Source: Sabellastarte sp. h YS-2021 (taxonomy: Eukaryota; Annelida; Polychaeta; Sabellida; Sabellidae). From it: 64,000 bases of DNA. Shown one piece after another: positions 36,340 through 49,117 of this stretch; within the stretch, counting starts at the first letter, position 1, and each line of letters starts with the position of its first letter. The position numbers and the translations under genes are program-made. Below the pieces are notes generated by a model. That model was not told where the DNA came from. It was given only the letters and a program-made list of their open reading frames with translations, and ran no database searches. The DNA lies in assembly GCA_964017235.1 (NCBI GenBank), contig OZ024927.1:27423160-27487159 (forward strand), in the 5' to 3' direction.

Positions 36340-36970
36340 TTTTCCATGGTGCCATCTTCATAACTTTTCCATGGTGCCATCTTGAAATTCTGTTTCAGAC
36401 TCTAACTCGAACCAGGGTGGTAGGGCATTACCTAGACTAGATTGCTTTCGAATTTGGTCCCACTTTGAAAAACAAGATGGCCGCTATGGCCGCCATTTTG
36501 AAATCCATTTCTGGACTCTAACTGGAACACACTTTCGATTGATTTAAAACTTAACAGGTTGGTAGGGCACCACATATGCTAGGTTGCTTTCGATATTGGT
36601 GCCATTTGGAAAAAAACAAGATGGCCACTATGCCTGCCATCTTGAAATTCTGTTTCCAGACTCTAACTTGAACAGGCTTAAGTCGATTAATTTGAAACTA
36701 ACAGGGTGGTAGGGCACCACTTAGGCTAGGTTGCTTTTGGAGTTGGTACCATTTGGAAAAACAAGATTGCCTCCCATAGCCACCATTTTGCAATCCTGTT
36801 TCTGGACTCCAACTCGACAACGCTTCTGCCGACTGTGGTAGTACACCACATCACCTGCTGACATTTGGAAAAACATGATGGCTACCATCTTAAAGTTCTG
36901 TTTGCAGACTGTAACTTACTGATGTTTCTGCTAATCGATTTCAAAACTTGACAAAGTGAAAGGACAGAAC
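36340..36970 (+). repeat. About 145-bp tandem array with ATGGCCGCCATTTTG words
   Basis: Four to five units carry CTGTTTCTGGACTCTAACT, TTGATTTGAAACTAACAGG-type text, GGTGGTAGGGCACCAC and AACAAGATGGCCGC followed by CGCCATTTTGAAAT. The array directly follows E2, but no cap was found for it. Confidence 0.65.
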
Positions 36971-37420
36971 CCAGCACAATTTTGATATGTCCAGGACCAG
37001 TATCACAGCTATCATGGTACAAACATCTGGCATACATTCATCCTGTAGACTTAGCAAGTGCTAGTATGTCTTACCAACCCTGATACTGATTGTGCAACCC
37101 GCCTTTGGGGTCTACAACCCCTATTTCTTGTTTTTCTTTTTAACTGTGGGATTTTGTACAAAATTTCAGCTACCGAGTCTTGAGTATCTGAATTTTGAAC
37201 AGACAAGAGAAATGTTAATGTATTTTATCAAACATTAGCATAATCTAAATCCATAGAAAGTATTAACTTTGAAAATTAAATCTGGTATCCCTTTGTGGAA
37301 AAAGAGGATTCATAATGTTTTCCTACTTTAAACAAGAAAAAAAAATTTAAAATGTACTTGTACTTGAGTACTTTCAGAAGTACTTGAACTCGTTCCTGAG
37401 TACATTAGTCATATTTTGGC

Positions 37421-37772
37421 TAATGCTGTGACTTCGTTAGAAAAACCACACCGGGTATTCGTCTCGCAAGAACCGATCCAAATTCGGGTTACCATCTTTT
37501 AGTTGTGACCCAGTGGAAGTAGCAGAGAAGCAAACATGGCGGATGATGTAAACAAAACGCTATGAAAAATAATGTAAAATATCTGTATAAATAAGGAAAA
37601 TTACGTGAAAATCTATTAGTAGTTAGAGAAATCTGACAGAATATTGAGGTTTACCCAAGTTTTTCGTTCTTTTTACAGTATATTTAATATTTTTTCGGTT
37701 ACCGGCTTCATCACTTTGTACTCGGTTTCTTACAGACTTCGAACCGTTTTCGGGTAACCTATCGCAGCCTTA
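37421..37772. mobile_element. hAT-type MITE (TAAGGCTGYGA family), uninterrupted copy
   Basis: It begins TAATGCTGTGA, ends TCGCAGCCTTA and is flanked on both sides by ATTTTGGC (37413-37420 and 37773-37780), a perfect 8-bp duplication. It contains ATGGCGGATGATGTAAACAA at 37536. It is the sister copy of the MITE at 52072-56722 and shows that MITE before it was interrupted. Confidence 0.9.
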
Positions 37773-38468
37773 ATTTTGGCTGAACATATATTTGTACTCA
37801 ACTGCATTGACTACATTCGGCCCCAACCCTGGATGATACAGACATATATGTGATCACAACCCTTTCAACATGGATAGGTATTTTCCTTGTGAATCAACAA
37901 TCTGCAATTCCATTGAATCTGAATTTTTGCTGTGAAATGTATAACCCTGATCAGGATTCTGAGTAATTGTCAGCTATTGATCACATTTTTGATACAGGTG
38001 TTCTTCATTCTGGTTCAATGCTTAGTTATGTGGAAAATATGTGTTATGTGTGAAAACCTTTTCATATCCCTAAGAACACCACTTGGTATTTATGTATAGT
38101 AGAACAAATATCATTAGTTTCTTTTATTACCAATAAGAATGTAAAAAACATGATTCCTGAGACAAAGTAATTATTTAATATTATTTTATGTCTACACAGA
38201 GAAATGATTCTTTGTTTACCTGGAGCAACCTCAGAAATATTGTCTAATACCAGGAAAGGCAAATATATCAAATTACTATCCAAACATTAATCAGATAATT
38301 TTGAGAGTCATTTGTGCGAATTTTCTTGCGATTAGTAAATATGGCAATTCCAAAAAAAAACTGCAACAAATGTAATTATTTTGTTAGCCTGGCCGTGAGA
38401 TTTTGTGAACTACTAAGATTGTTTCCATAGGCCTAAGTCCTTTGCTGTTATAAATATGTAATTTCATT

Positions 38469-38867
38469 TAAGGCTGCGACCGGGTGGTCGGTATTCGCGA
38501 GTAGAGTCGATTTGGGAAGATCTCGAGTGCTTTCTCGTCCACCCGATCGTCGTTAACTACTATAATATATTATATTGTCGCCCACTTTATCATGTTTTTT
38601 GGACAACAAAGAATAACAACACTGCAAAATGGCAGAATTCTTTGTATATTGGGAAATTTTATATAATACTCCTCATTCTATAACAATATAATAAGTTTTG
38701 ATTACCTTTCACCACTATTTTAATTCTAAAACATCGTTTCCGGAAACCACCGTTTTGTTTATGGAGAGGAAAAAACATGCATACTAAAACACGCGAATAC
38801 CGAACTGCGAGACGAATTTGCGTAGCTCGGGTACCGGGATGGATTTTAACCACCCGTCACAGCCTTA
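38469..38867. mobile_element. hAT-type MITE (TAAGGCTGYGA ends)
   Basis: The ends TAAGGCTGCGACCGGGTGG and CCACCCGTCACAGCCTTA are inverted, flanked by perfect ATTTCATT duplications (38461-38468 and 38868-38875). The interior differs from the 37421 copy, so it is another subfamily with similar ends. Confidence 0.9.
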
Positions 38868-39970
38868 ATTTCATTTGAATACCAAGATGTCAGTTTTGGA
38901 AAGACAATAATTACCACACACAAATTGCTGTCAAAGTAAGAAGCAAAAAGAATTTTTACAAAATGTTGTGTCATAAATTTCAATATACATGCGTTTAATT
39001 TTTTGGAACGCATTATCAAAACTGTGGATAAAAAAAATCCCCTCAATTCGCCAATGCCGTAATCTCTTTATAGTGTCAGTCACTAGTAATATAAAAAAAA
39101 TTCTTTCATAGATGTGAGATAACTTGTGTATATAGTTGTGAGAGGAAATATTGAATCCAAGGATCAATTGTTGACTTGTTCTGGATGGGACAAGGATTGT
39201 ATGAAATATCAAGAGCTCCAGACAAACTTAAGAGCCACTCCTACACTTTGTATATGTTTACAATTACTGCATATATTGGCTATTGGAGATGGATACTTTC
39301 CAAGAATGCTATTGGTGTAGTTCTTGAGGTTCAAATAAAGGTCTTAATTGTCTTGTTATATAATCTTTATCACTGTTTTCTAAATAAAAAGGAGATCTAT
39401 TACCACTTAACACCTTTTATCTATGATTCTGTTTGTAGCTTTAATTTATCCACAACTTATACTTTAGTAGTGCCAACTTTCCACAATCACACTATTTGAA
39501 AATTAGTGGATATTGTTAATAAAAACATCTTTTGTAATTGTGAGCCAAAGAAAATTACTGGAGAAAAAATATTATAATAATAGCACAATGACACATTTTA
39601 TCCTCCCTGTTTTCATTCTCGTGTTTATTAGTAGAGTAGGAAAATTGTAAATTGTACCACAAACTGACAATATAATGTGAGTATTATCACCAGTGAAACA
39701 CACTTCTTTTTTTCTTTTTTTTTTCTGAGTTACGGGACATTCAGATGAAATTAAATTTTCCTGACATGCTAGTATATCAAAATTATAGATTTTGATAAAT
39801 TTTGAGTTTGAGTGCTTGTATGTCAAGATTTAGGGCTAACCCTGGTGTCTTAAAAGAGTTATATATGAAGTTCATTCTTTATATTACTGTGATATGGCGA
39901 AGTGAGTGTATGTCTTTATTAAGTCATCTATATTGAGTTATTGACTGGTGCCCATTGTGTTCATTTACAG

Positions 39971-40040
39971 TTTGGGTTCCAAGCACTTTGACAGTGAATC
40001 CAGGCCAGTTTCAGGAACAAGATTGGCACCTTTAGACCAT
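39971..40040 (+). CDS. ARMC2: ARMC2 orthologue, second coding exon
   Basis: This is a 70-base exon between TTCATTTACAG and GTAAGT. With the two bases left over from exon 1 it reads S-LGSKHFDSESRPVSGTRLAP-LDH and ends in phase 0. It follows directly on NRPPSAF in the conserved ARMC2 order, where vertebrate proteins continue with a short linker, SRPISGTRLSPLE. Exact phase agreement with both neighbours supports the model although the exon is small. Known role and uncertainty are as for exon 1. Confidence 0.82.
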
Positions 40041-40074
40041 GTAAGTATTCAGACTTAAAATCTATCTACAAGAC

Positions 40075-40360
40075 TGTTCTATTCTATTCTATTCTGTACT
40101 TTTATAGCGCTTAATCTCTGCTAGGCAGACTCTAAGGCGCAACACCAAAAATCAAGTTTAAGAAATCATCTGTCCATAGCCGTTGCCAAGTCCAGTACCA
40201 CGGAGACACCGGATAGAGTGTAAGCTAAGGTGGGAATGCCTTGTGGAAGAGATATGATTTTAACCTTTTCCTGAAACAGGTGAGAGTTGGGGCAGAACGT
40301 ACCTCATTAGGCAAATGATTCCAGACTGTGGGGGCATCAAAAGCAAAGCTGTGGCCAAAG
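40075..40360 (-). pseudogene. 3' end of a CR1/L2-like LINE
   Basis: The minus-strand frame 40359-40225 encodes FGHSFAFDAPTVWNHLPNEV then TLTCFRKRLKSYLFHKAF, a typical C-terminus of CR1/L2-type LINE ORF2. A short 3' UTR ends in GCGCTATAAAAG and a (TAGAA)n tail at about 40095-40075. The upstream (5') side stops at element B, so the LINE was either truncated there or split by B. Confidence 0.8.
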
Positions 40361-40749
40361 TGATTTTTATGTCAGCTGACTTGTCAGTCAGCTGACATTA
40401 TGTCATCACTCTGCGGCGTGGGCGTCCGCGTGAACAACTTCTTCTCCAAAACTACAAGGCCTAGAGACATGCTGTTTTTTTTTAAAAGATACCTTATCTA
40501 TCGAGGATGAAAAATTGTTCAAGGCATGCAAATCTGTCTGTTCGTCTGTTTGCTAGAGACATTACAAGGGGGGTACCCCCACCAAAAGTGTGAAAATTTC
40601 AACTTTGTATCACAATTTTCTCAGTGACTATTGCAGGGATTTCTCTCATATGTTGCATATATGTACTAGGCCAGAGGTAGATTCTCTTGTGTGAGTATGA
40701 GACCTGGATCTGTCTTACTTTTTTTTTAATAAATATTTTTAATAATTTT

Positions 40750-43700
40750 TAATGCATTAAAATTCATGAAATCATGCACTAAATCACTTATAACTTAAAA
40801 AGTGTTGCATTTACAGCATTTTGTGAAAATATGTTGTTCAGCTACTTTTTTCATAGCTACAATATGGTGAGTAAGTTGGGTGCCTGTCTCAATAGCTAAG
40901 TGAGTAATAGCTACTTTTGGGCTTTTGAGTAACTTCCATCATGAGTAAAATCACTTGTAACTTAAAAACTATTGCATTTAGAGAATTTCGTATAAATATG
41001 TTATTCAGCTACTTTTGGGTCAGCTATAACATAGTAAAATTTTAGACCTGTAGCTCATGGCATAGCTGAGTAATAGCTACTTTGAGGTTATCACTGTTGA
41101 GTAAATCGCTTATAACTTGAAAACTATTGCATTTAGAGAATTTCGTATAAATATGTTATTCAGCTACTTTTGGGTCAGCTATAACATAGTAAAATTTCAG
41201 ACCTGTAGCTCATGGCATAGCTGAGTAATAGCTACTTTTTGGTTATCACTGTTGAGTAAATCGCTTATAACTTGGAAACTATTGCATTTACAGTATTTTG
41301 TTTCAATATGTTATTCACCTATTTTGGGATCAGCTATAACATAGTGAAGTTTCAGATCTGTGGCTCATTGCATAGCTGAGTAATAGCTACTTTGAAGTTC
41401 TCACTATTGAGTAAATCACTTGTAACTTAAAACCTATTGCATTTAGAGAATTTCGTATAAATATGTTATTCAGCTACTTTTGGGCCAGCTATAACATAGT
41501 GAAATTTCAGATCTGTAGGTCATGGCATAGCTGAGTAATAGCTACTTTAAAGTTCTCACTATTGAGTAAATCAGTTGTAATTGGAAAACTATTGCATTTA
41601 GAGTATTTCGTATAAATATGTTATTCAGCTACTTTTGGGTCAGCTATAACATAGTAAAATTTCAGACCTGTAGCTCATGGCATAGCTGAGTAATAGCTAC
41701 TTTTAGGTCATCACTATTGAGTAAATCAGTTGTAACTTGAAAACTATTGCATTTACAGTATTTTGCTTAAATATGTTGTTCACCTACTTTTGGGTCAGCT
41801 ATAACATAGTAAAATTTCAGACCTGTAGCTCATTGCATAGTTGAGTAATAGCTACTTTGAGGTTCTCACTATTGAGTAAATCAGTTGTAATTGCAAAACT
41901 ATTGCATTTAGAGAATTTCGTATAAATATGTTATTCAGCTACTTTTGGGCCAGCTATAACATAGTGAAATTTCAGATCTGTAGGTCATGGCACAGCTGAG
42001 TAATAGCTACTTTGAAGTTCTCACTATTGAGTAAATCAGTTGTAATTGGAAAACTATTGCATTTACAGAATTTCATATAAATATGTTATTCAGCTACTTT
42101 TGGGTCAGCTATAACATAGTAAAATTTCAGACCTGTAGCTCATGGCATAGCTGAGTAATAGATACTTTTAGGTCATCACTATTGAGTAAATCAGTTGTAA
42201 CTTCAAAACTATTGCATTTACAGTATTTTCCTTAAATATGTTGTTCACCTACTTTTGTGTCAGCTATAACATAGTAAAATTTCAGACCTGTAGCTCATTG
42301 CATAGTTGAGTAATAACTACTTTGAGGTTCTCACTATTGAGTAAATCAGTTGTAATTGCAAAACTATTGCATTTAGAGAATTTAGTATAAATATGTTATT
42401 CAGCTACTTTTGGGTCAGCTATAACATAGTAAAATTTCAGACCTGTAGCTCATGGCATAGCTGAGTAATAGCTACTTTTAGGTTATCACTATTGAGTAAA
42501 TCAGTTGTAGCTTGAAAACTATTGCATGTACAGTATTTTGCTTTAATATGTTGTTCACCTACTTTTGGGTCAGCTATAACATAGTAAAATTTCAGACCTG
42601 TAGCTCATGGCATAGCTGAGTAATAGCTACTTTGAGGTTATCACTGTTGAGTAAGTCGCTTATAACTTGGAAATTATTGCATTTAGAGTATTTTGTTTCA
42701 ATATGTTATTCACCTATTTTGGGGTCAGCTATAACATAGTGAAGTTCCAGACCTGTGACTCATTGCATAGCTGAGTAATAGCTACTTTGAAGTTCTCAGT
42801 GTTGAGCAAATCACTTATAATTTGAAAACTATTGCATTTAGAGAATTTAGTATCAATACGTTATTCAGCTACTTTTGGGTCAGCTATAACATAGTAAAAT
42901 TTCAGACCTGTAGCTCATGGCATAGCTGAGTAATAGCTACTTTTAGGTTATCACTGTTGAGTAAATCGCTTATAACTTGGAAACTATTGCATTTACAGTA
43001 TTTTGTTTCAATATGTTATTCACCTATTTTGGGATCAGCTATAACATATTGAAGTTTCAGATCTGTGGCTCATTGCATAGCTGAGTAATAGCTACTTTGA
43101 AGTTCTCACTATTGAGTAAATCACTTGTAACTTAAAACCTATTGCATTTAGAGAATTTCGTATAAATATGTTATTCAGCTACTTTTGGGCCAGCTATAAC
43201 ATAGTGAAATTTCAGATCTGTAGGTCATGGCATAGCTGAGTAATAGCTACTTTAAAGTTCTCACTATTGAGTAAATCAGTTGTAATTGGAAAACTATTGC
43301 ATTTAGAGTATTTCGTATAAATATGTTATTCAGCTACTTTTGGGTCAGCTATAACATAGTAAAATTTCAGACCTGTAGCTCATGGCATAGCTGAGTAATA
43401 GCTACTTTTAGGTCATCACTATTGAGTAAATCAGTTGTAACTTGAAAACTATTGCATTTACAGTATTTTGCTTAAATATGTTGTTCACCTACTTTTGGGT
43501 CAGCTATAACACAGTAAAATTTCAGACCTGTAGCTCATTGCATAGCTGAGTAATAGCTACTTTGAGGTTCTCACTATTGAGTAAATCAGTTGTAATTGCA
43601 AAACTATTGCATTTAGAGAATTTCGTATAAATATGTTATTCAGCTACTTTTGGGCCAGCTATAACATAGTGAAATTTCAGATCTGTAGGTCATGGCACAG

Positions 43701-45920
43701 CTGAGTAATAGCTACTTTGAAGTTCTCACTATTGAGTAAATCAGTTGTAATTGGAAAACTATTGCATTTACAGAATTTCGTATAAATATGTTATTCAGCT
43801 ACTTTTGGGTCAGCTATAACATAGTAAAATTTCAGACCTGTAGCTCATGGCATAGCTGAGTAATAGCTACTTTTAGGTCATCACTATTGAGTAAATCAGT
43901 TGTAACTTGAAAACTATTGCATTTACAGTATTTTGCTTAAATATGTTGTTCACCTACTTTTGGGTCAGCTATAACACAGTAAAATTTCAGACCTGTAGCT
44001 CATTGCATAGCTGAGTAATAGCTACTTTGAGGTTCTCACTATTGAGTAAATCAGTTGTAATTGCAAAACTATTGCATTTAGAGAATTTCGTATAAATATG
44101 TTATTCAGCTACTTTTGGGCCAGCTATAACATAGTGAAATTTCAGATCTGTAGGTCATGGCACAGCTGAGTAATAGCTACTTTGAAGTTCTCACTATTGA
44201 GCAAATCAGTTGTAATTGGAAAACTATTGCATTTACAGAATTTCGTATAAATATGTTATTCAGCTACTTTTGGGTCAACTATAACATAGTAAAATTTTAG
44301 ACCTGTAGCTCATGGCATAGCTGAGTAATAGATACTTTTAGGTCATCACTATTGAGTAAATCAGTTGTAACTTCAAAACTATTGCATTTACAGTATTTTG
44401 CTTAAATATGTTGTTCACCTACTTTTGGGTCAGCTATAACATAGTAAAATTTCAGACCTGTAGCTCATGGCATAGCTGAGTAATAACTACTTTGAGGTTC
44501 TCACTATTGAGTAAATCAGTTGTAATTGCAAAACTATTGCATTTAGAGAATTTAGTATAAATATGTTATTCAGCTACTTTTGGGTCAGCTATAACATAGT
44601 AAAATTTCAGACCTGTAGCTCATGGCATAGCTGAGTAATAGCTACTTTTAGGTCATCACTATTGAGTAAATCAGTTGTAGCTTGAAAACTATTGCATGTA
44701 CAGTATTTTGCTTAAATATGTTGTTCACCTACTTTTGGGTCAGCTATAACATAGTAAAATTTCAGACCTGTAGCTCATGGCATAGCTGAGTAATAGCTAC
44801 TTTGAGTTTATCACTGTTGAATAAATCGCTTATAACTTGGAAATTATTGCATTTAGAGTATTTTGTTTCAATATGTTATTCACCTATTTTGGGGTCAGCT
44901 ATAACATAGTGAAGTTCCAGACCTGTGACTCATTGCATAGCTGAGTAATAGCTACTTTGAAGTTCTCAGTGTTGAGCAAATCACTTATAATTTGAAAACT
45001 ATTGCATTTAGAGAATTTAGTATAAATACGTTATTCAGCTACTTTTGGGTCAGCTATAACATAGTAAAATTTCAGACCTGTAGCTCATGGCATAGCTGAG
45101 TAATAGCTTCTTTTAGGTTATCACTGTTGAGTAAATCACTTATAACTTGGAAACTATTGCATTTAGAGCATTTTGTTGCAATATGTTATTCACCTATTTT
45201 GGGGTCAGCTATAACATAGTGAAGTTCCAGACCTGTGGCTCATTGCATAGCTGAGTAATAGCTACTTTGAAGTTCTCACTGTTGAGTAAATCAGTTGTAA
45301 TTGGAAAACTATTGCCTTTACAGTAATTTGTGCAAATATGTTATTCAGCTACTTTTGGGTCAGCTATAACATAGTGAAATTACAGACCTGTAGCTCATGG
45401 CACAACTGAGCAATAGCTATTCTCAGGCACTGACTGTTGAGTAAATCGGCTATAACTTGAAAAATATTGCATTTGGAGTATTTTGTTAAAATATATTGTT
45501 CACCTACTTTTGGGTTAGCTATAACATAGTGAAATTACAGACCTATAGCTCATGGCATAGTGGAGCAATAGCTATTTTCAGGTTCTCACTATTGAGTAAA
45601 TCAGTTGTAACTTGAAAACTATTGCATTTACAGTATTTTGCTGAAATATGTTGTTCACCTACTTTTAGGTCAGCTATAACAGAGCAAAAATTCAGACATG
45701 TAGCTCATTGCATAGCTGAGTAATAGTTACTTTGAGGTTCTCACTCTTGAGTAAATCAGTAGTAACTTGAAAACTATTACATTTAGAGTATTTTGTTAAA
45801 TATGTTATTCACAGACGTTTTGGTCAGCTATAACATAGTGAAAGTGCAGACCTCTATGTCATGGCATAGCTGAGCAATAGCTTCTTTCAGGTTCTCACTG
45901 TTGAGTAAATCATTGTATCC
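40750..45920 (+). repeat. 155-bp satellite with higher-order structure
   Basis: Units contain GTCAGCTATAACATAGT, TTTCAGACCTGTAGCTCATG, AGCTGAGTAATAGCTAC, GAGTAAATC and AAAACTATTGCATTTA. Marked variants recur at exact multiples of 155: the variant at 41871 returns at 43576 (1705 = 11 units) and 44041 (465 = 3 units later). The variant with GTTGAGCAAATCACTTATAA at about 42803 returns 2170 bp (14 units) downstream. Confidence 0.9.
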
Positions 45921-45927
45921 AACCTGT

Positions 45928-46740
45928 AGGAAATCATGGGCTGGGAATCTGTTAATATGGTCCGATTTGACCTTGGAACCCTCCTTCAAGGTCAAATGAG
46001 GATAGCCAAACATAAAAGTGCCTATAACTCGCTTATTATTGGTCCTAGAGGTTTGGAATGAAAACCAACCTATAGAAAATCATGAGCTGGGAATTTTTTG
46101 GTGTGGTCGGATTTCACCTTGGACCCCTCCTTCAAGGTCAAATGAGGATAGCCAAACTTAAAAGTGCTTATAACTCGCTTATTATTGGTCCTAGAGGTTT
46201 GGAATGGAAAACCAACCTATAGAAAATCATGGGCTGGGAATCTTTTGGTGTGGTCAGATTTCACCTTAGACCCCTCCTTCCAGGTCAAACGAAGATAGCC
46301 AAACTTAAAGTGCTTATAACTCGCGTATTATTGGTCTTAGAGGTTTGGGATGGTAAACCAACATATAGGAAATCATGGGCTGGGATTCTTTTGGTGTGGT
46401 CAGATTTGACCTGGGACCCCTCCTTCAAGGTCAATTGAGGATAGCCAAACTTACAATTGCTTAGAACTCGCTTATTATTGGTCCTACAGGTTTGGGATGG
46501 TAAACAAGCTACAGGAAATCATGGGCTGGGAATTTTTTTGTGTGGTCGGATTTGACCTTGGACCCCTCCGTCAAGGTCAAACAAGGATAGCCAAACTTAA
46601 AAAGTGCCTATGACTCACTTATTATTGGTCTGAGAGGTTTGGGATTGTAAACCATCCTAAATTCTTTGGCTGGGAATCTTTTGGTATGGTCAGAGTTGAC
46701 CTTTGGACCCCTTCTTCATGGTCAAACGAGGATATTGCAT
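45928..46740 (+). repeat. About 147-bp tandem array
   Basis: ATCATGGGCTGGGAATCTTT, GGTCAGATTTGACCTTGG and TTATTATTGGTCCTAGAGG recur about every 147 bp from 45931. The same repeat, in about 1.5 copies, forms the 3' end of element G (33920-34140). Confidence 0.85.
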
Positions 46741-47432
46741 TTATAGTATTTCTTTAAATATTTTTAACCTACTTTTTACACTTAAACAATTACCTTGTTA
46801 GTTTATTTCATAATACCATTTGCAGGGCACAACTTTTTTGTCCTTTTTTTTCTGTCAGCTTCGGAATATCTTTCGAACATGCTGTTCAGTTACCATTTAC
46901 TGTATTTCTGTACAGCCCTTTCCCTGATAATTATGCTTTCCTCTCATTATCACCATCACAAATCAAAAACATTCAGTCAGCTGACACAGTGCCCGTTCAC
47001 GGGCACTCTCCTCTTGTTAGTGTATCAAATTGTTGTATTACATTTCATTTATATATTTTAATATACAAAATTATCTGAAACATATCCCCAGTGAATTGAC
47101 AAATATTCACAAATTTTCAGGTATTACTGTACTTGTTGACTATGTCTGCTTCTTGTCTTGTTAAAAAAGTTCCCATAAAGCTCTGCCATGTTAGGACATC
47201 TATTGGTGCATAATTGATGAGTTAGATTAGTTAGTTTGATTAAACTCTTCCTTCAGAAAGGATATCTTCACAATACATAATAGTCCCATACACACACACA
47301 CAAAGCAATGTAAGTATATGTTTCCAAATATGCAATGTGCAGTCTGTGTTTTGTGGCCACAGTATTTTTGTAAATGGCATGAACACAAATTTTTGGGTCA
47401 GATCCTTTTCTATAATGAATTGCAAGTCCTTT

Positions 47433-47836
47433 TAGTGTTGTGGTTAAATGCGAATTTTAGAACTAGTTTCCAAAAGTGAAAATTCAGCGAAAAGTGTGAT
47501 GCATTTGGCTTAGTAAACGCCAAGACATAAGTTTTCAAATGTGTACATGATCTATAACTCGCATGTAAATATGAACCGCAATGTGCTTATTGAAGACTTT
47601 TAAGGACAAAATGTCTGATATTTTGATAAACTATTACATGTGAAATATTTGTTGTCTGATATTTTGATAAAATATTATACATGAAATATTTGTTGTTGTT
47701 GAATATTTGAGTAAACTTATATTAACATAGTGACTTTACGAGGAAACCAGTTTTGATTTGAAGAAAAAGGAGCATAACCGGATCAGTATGTTTCGGTCGG
47801 CAAATAGGTTTCTGGGTTTAACTGTTTTCGACACTA
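47433..47836 (-). mobile_element. hAT-type MITE, reversed relative of 26886-27254
   Basis: It starts TAGTGTTGTGGTTAAATGC and ends TTTTCGACACTA. Internal text matches the 26886 element read backwards (for example CGGCAAATAGGTTTC against GAAACCTATTTGCCG). A clear 8-bp duplication was not recovered, so the ends are approximate. Confidence 0.65.
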
Positions 47837-48593
47837 CTGTCTATTAGTGTGAGTCACAGTTGCCTACATGTAAATGTACACTAAGTGTTATTTCTGTTTG
47901 TTCATGTAAACATACATAGAATTATATCTGTTGAGGCATTATGTCTATTTGATATGGTTTGAATAGTAACAATGATTTCAATTTCTGCAGGTAACATAAA
48001 ACAGGAAGTTAAACACCTGAACTTGTTCATTTTGGAAATGTAAATTTTAGGGGTGAGTCGGTAGTGGCACTTTCCAGTATCAAGACAATTCACTGAAATG
48101 TGTAACCACTTTTAAAACCAGAATCTCGAATGTCAGCTTAAATAATTACTGGGAAGCCAGAAATATTAAATGCCAAACCTGCATCTGAAGCAATTATAAA
48201 CTATTATCTCATATTTTACTAGATTTTAATGCAGTTACAGCAATTTCTTTGTGGATAGCTGACCTGTTTTGGATTATGAAAAATCACTTCCTGTTTGTAG
48301 GGTCTATTTGATTGCGGAAATGCTTAAACTAAAACTTTTTCGACATCCTGAAATCTGGACAGTTTTGCATTGGTGAAATCCCAAACTAGAAAATGTGGTA
48401 CCGTCACACCTATAGTAAGCTTATAGAAAAAAAATAGAGACTGATCAACAGGAACCTCTGTCCAAAAAGTCCGAAAGTAATTGTGAAAATAAAGTTAAAA
48501 GATGAGATATATGATGATTTATTAAGTCAGTTGTGTATGTTGGTTGAAAAATGCCACAGGTTGTTGTTCCTGTATTAGTTAAACTTTTAAAAT

Positions 48594-48790
48594 ATATGTG
48601 TTGTATTGAATGTAGATAACTGTTGAATGTATAGATTCAATGGCCCAAGTGTTGAATGTATACATTCAATGGCCTAGGTGTTGAATGTACACATTCAACA
48701 GCAAATAGCCATTGAATGTGTACATTCCACAGTTTGGCTGTGGAATGTGTACATTCAACAGTTATGATCATTGAATGTGTATAAGTTCTT
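48594..48790. repeat. Array of TTGAATGTATACATTCAA-type palindromes (outer left arm)
   Basis: About six variants of this 18-bp self-complementary word, some reading ATTGAATGTGTACATTCC. The outer part (TTGTATTGAATGTAGATAAC, 48602) is the inverted match of text at about 51838-51860. Confidence 0.8.
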
Positions 48791-49117
48791 TAAATATTAT
48801 GATTTTTATAAGTAGTCCCTAAACAGTTTAATATTTATGTAAAACTTATTTAGTTTAATATTTATATTGTATAAATTAATGATGCAATGTTAATACTATT
48901 ATAAAACCTATTTAATTTAATATTATACTGTATGAATTAATGATGCATTTTTACTAATATAAAAGTTAAATGTAGTTATGAGTTTATTAGTATAGTGTAT
49001 TATAGCCTTAAATATTTTTTCAATATTTATAAAACATGGCTTAATTATTGTTTAAATATTTTGTAAAGGATAAAAAAGAACAAGAAATATTAATCTATTT
49101 TCCAATTATATAATCAC

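Larger units (their letters stand above)
34909..39970 (+). other. ARMC2: ARMC2 intron 1 (about 5.1 kb)
   Basis: The donor is GTACCT at 34909 and the acceptor TTCATTTACAG ends at 39970. Phase is 2 at both joins. The intron contains three hAT-type MITEs (35059, 37421, 38469), satellite element E2 (35507) and an about 145-bp tandem array (36340-36970). The last kilobase (38876-39970) is AT-rich with nothing recognised. Confidence 0.75.
40368..47017 (+). mobile_element. HINE-like satellite element B (complete, 6.65 kb)
   Basis: The 5' palindrome is at 40369-40398 (ATGTCAGCTGAC / GTCAGCTGACAT around TTGTCA). A leader with CTCTGCGGCGTGGGCGTCCG follows. The core is about 33 units of 155 bp (about 40750-45920), then five or six units of about 147 bp (45928-46740). 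At the 3' side the palindrome arm CAGTCAGCTGACA recurs (46974-46986), followed by a perfect hairpin AGTGCCC/GGGCACT (46988-47007) and TCTTGTT (47012-47018). No protein is encoded. The structure fits a non-autonomous Helentron with satellite core; class is inferred. Confidence 0.65.

Noticed and set aside
40750-45920. CRISPR-like array
   Set aside because: Units are long, contiguous and wholly repeated with no unique spacers, and the context is a eukaryotic intron.
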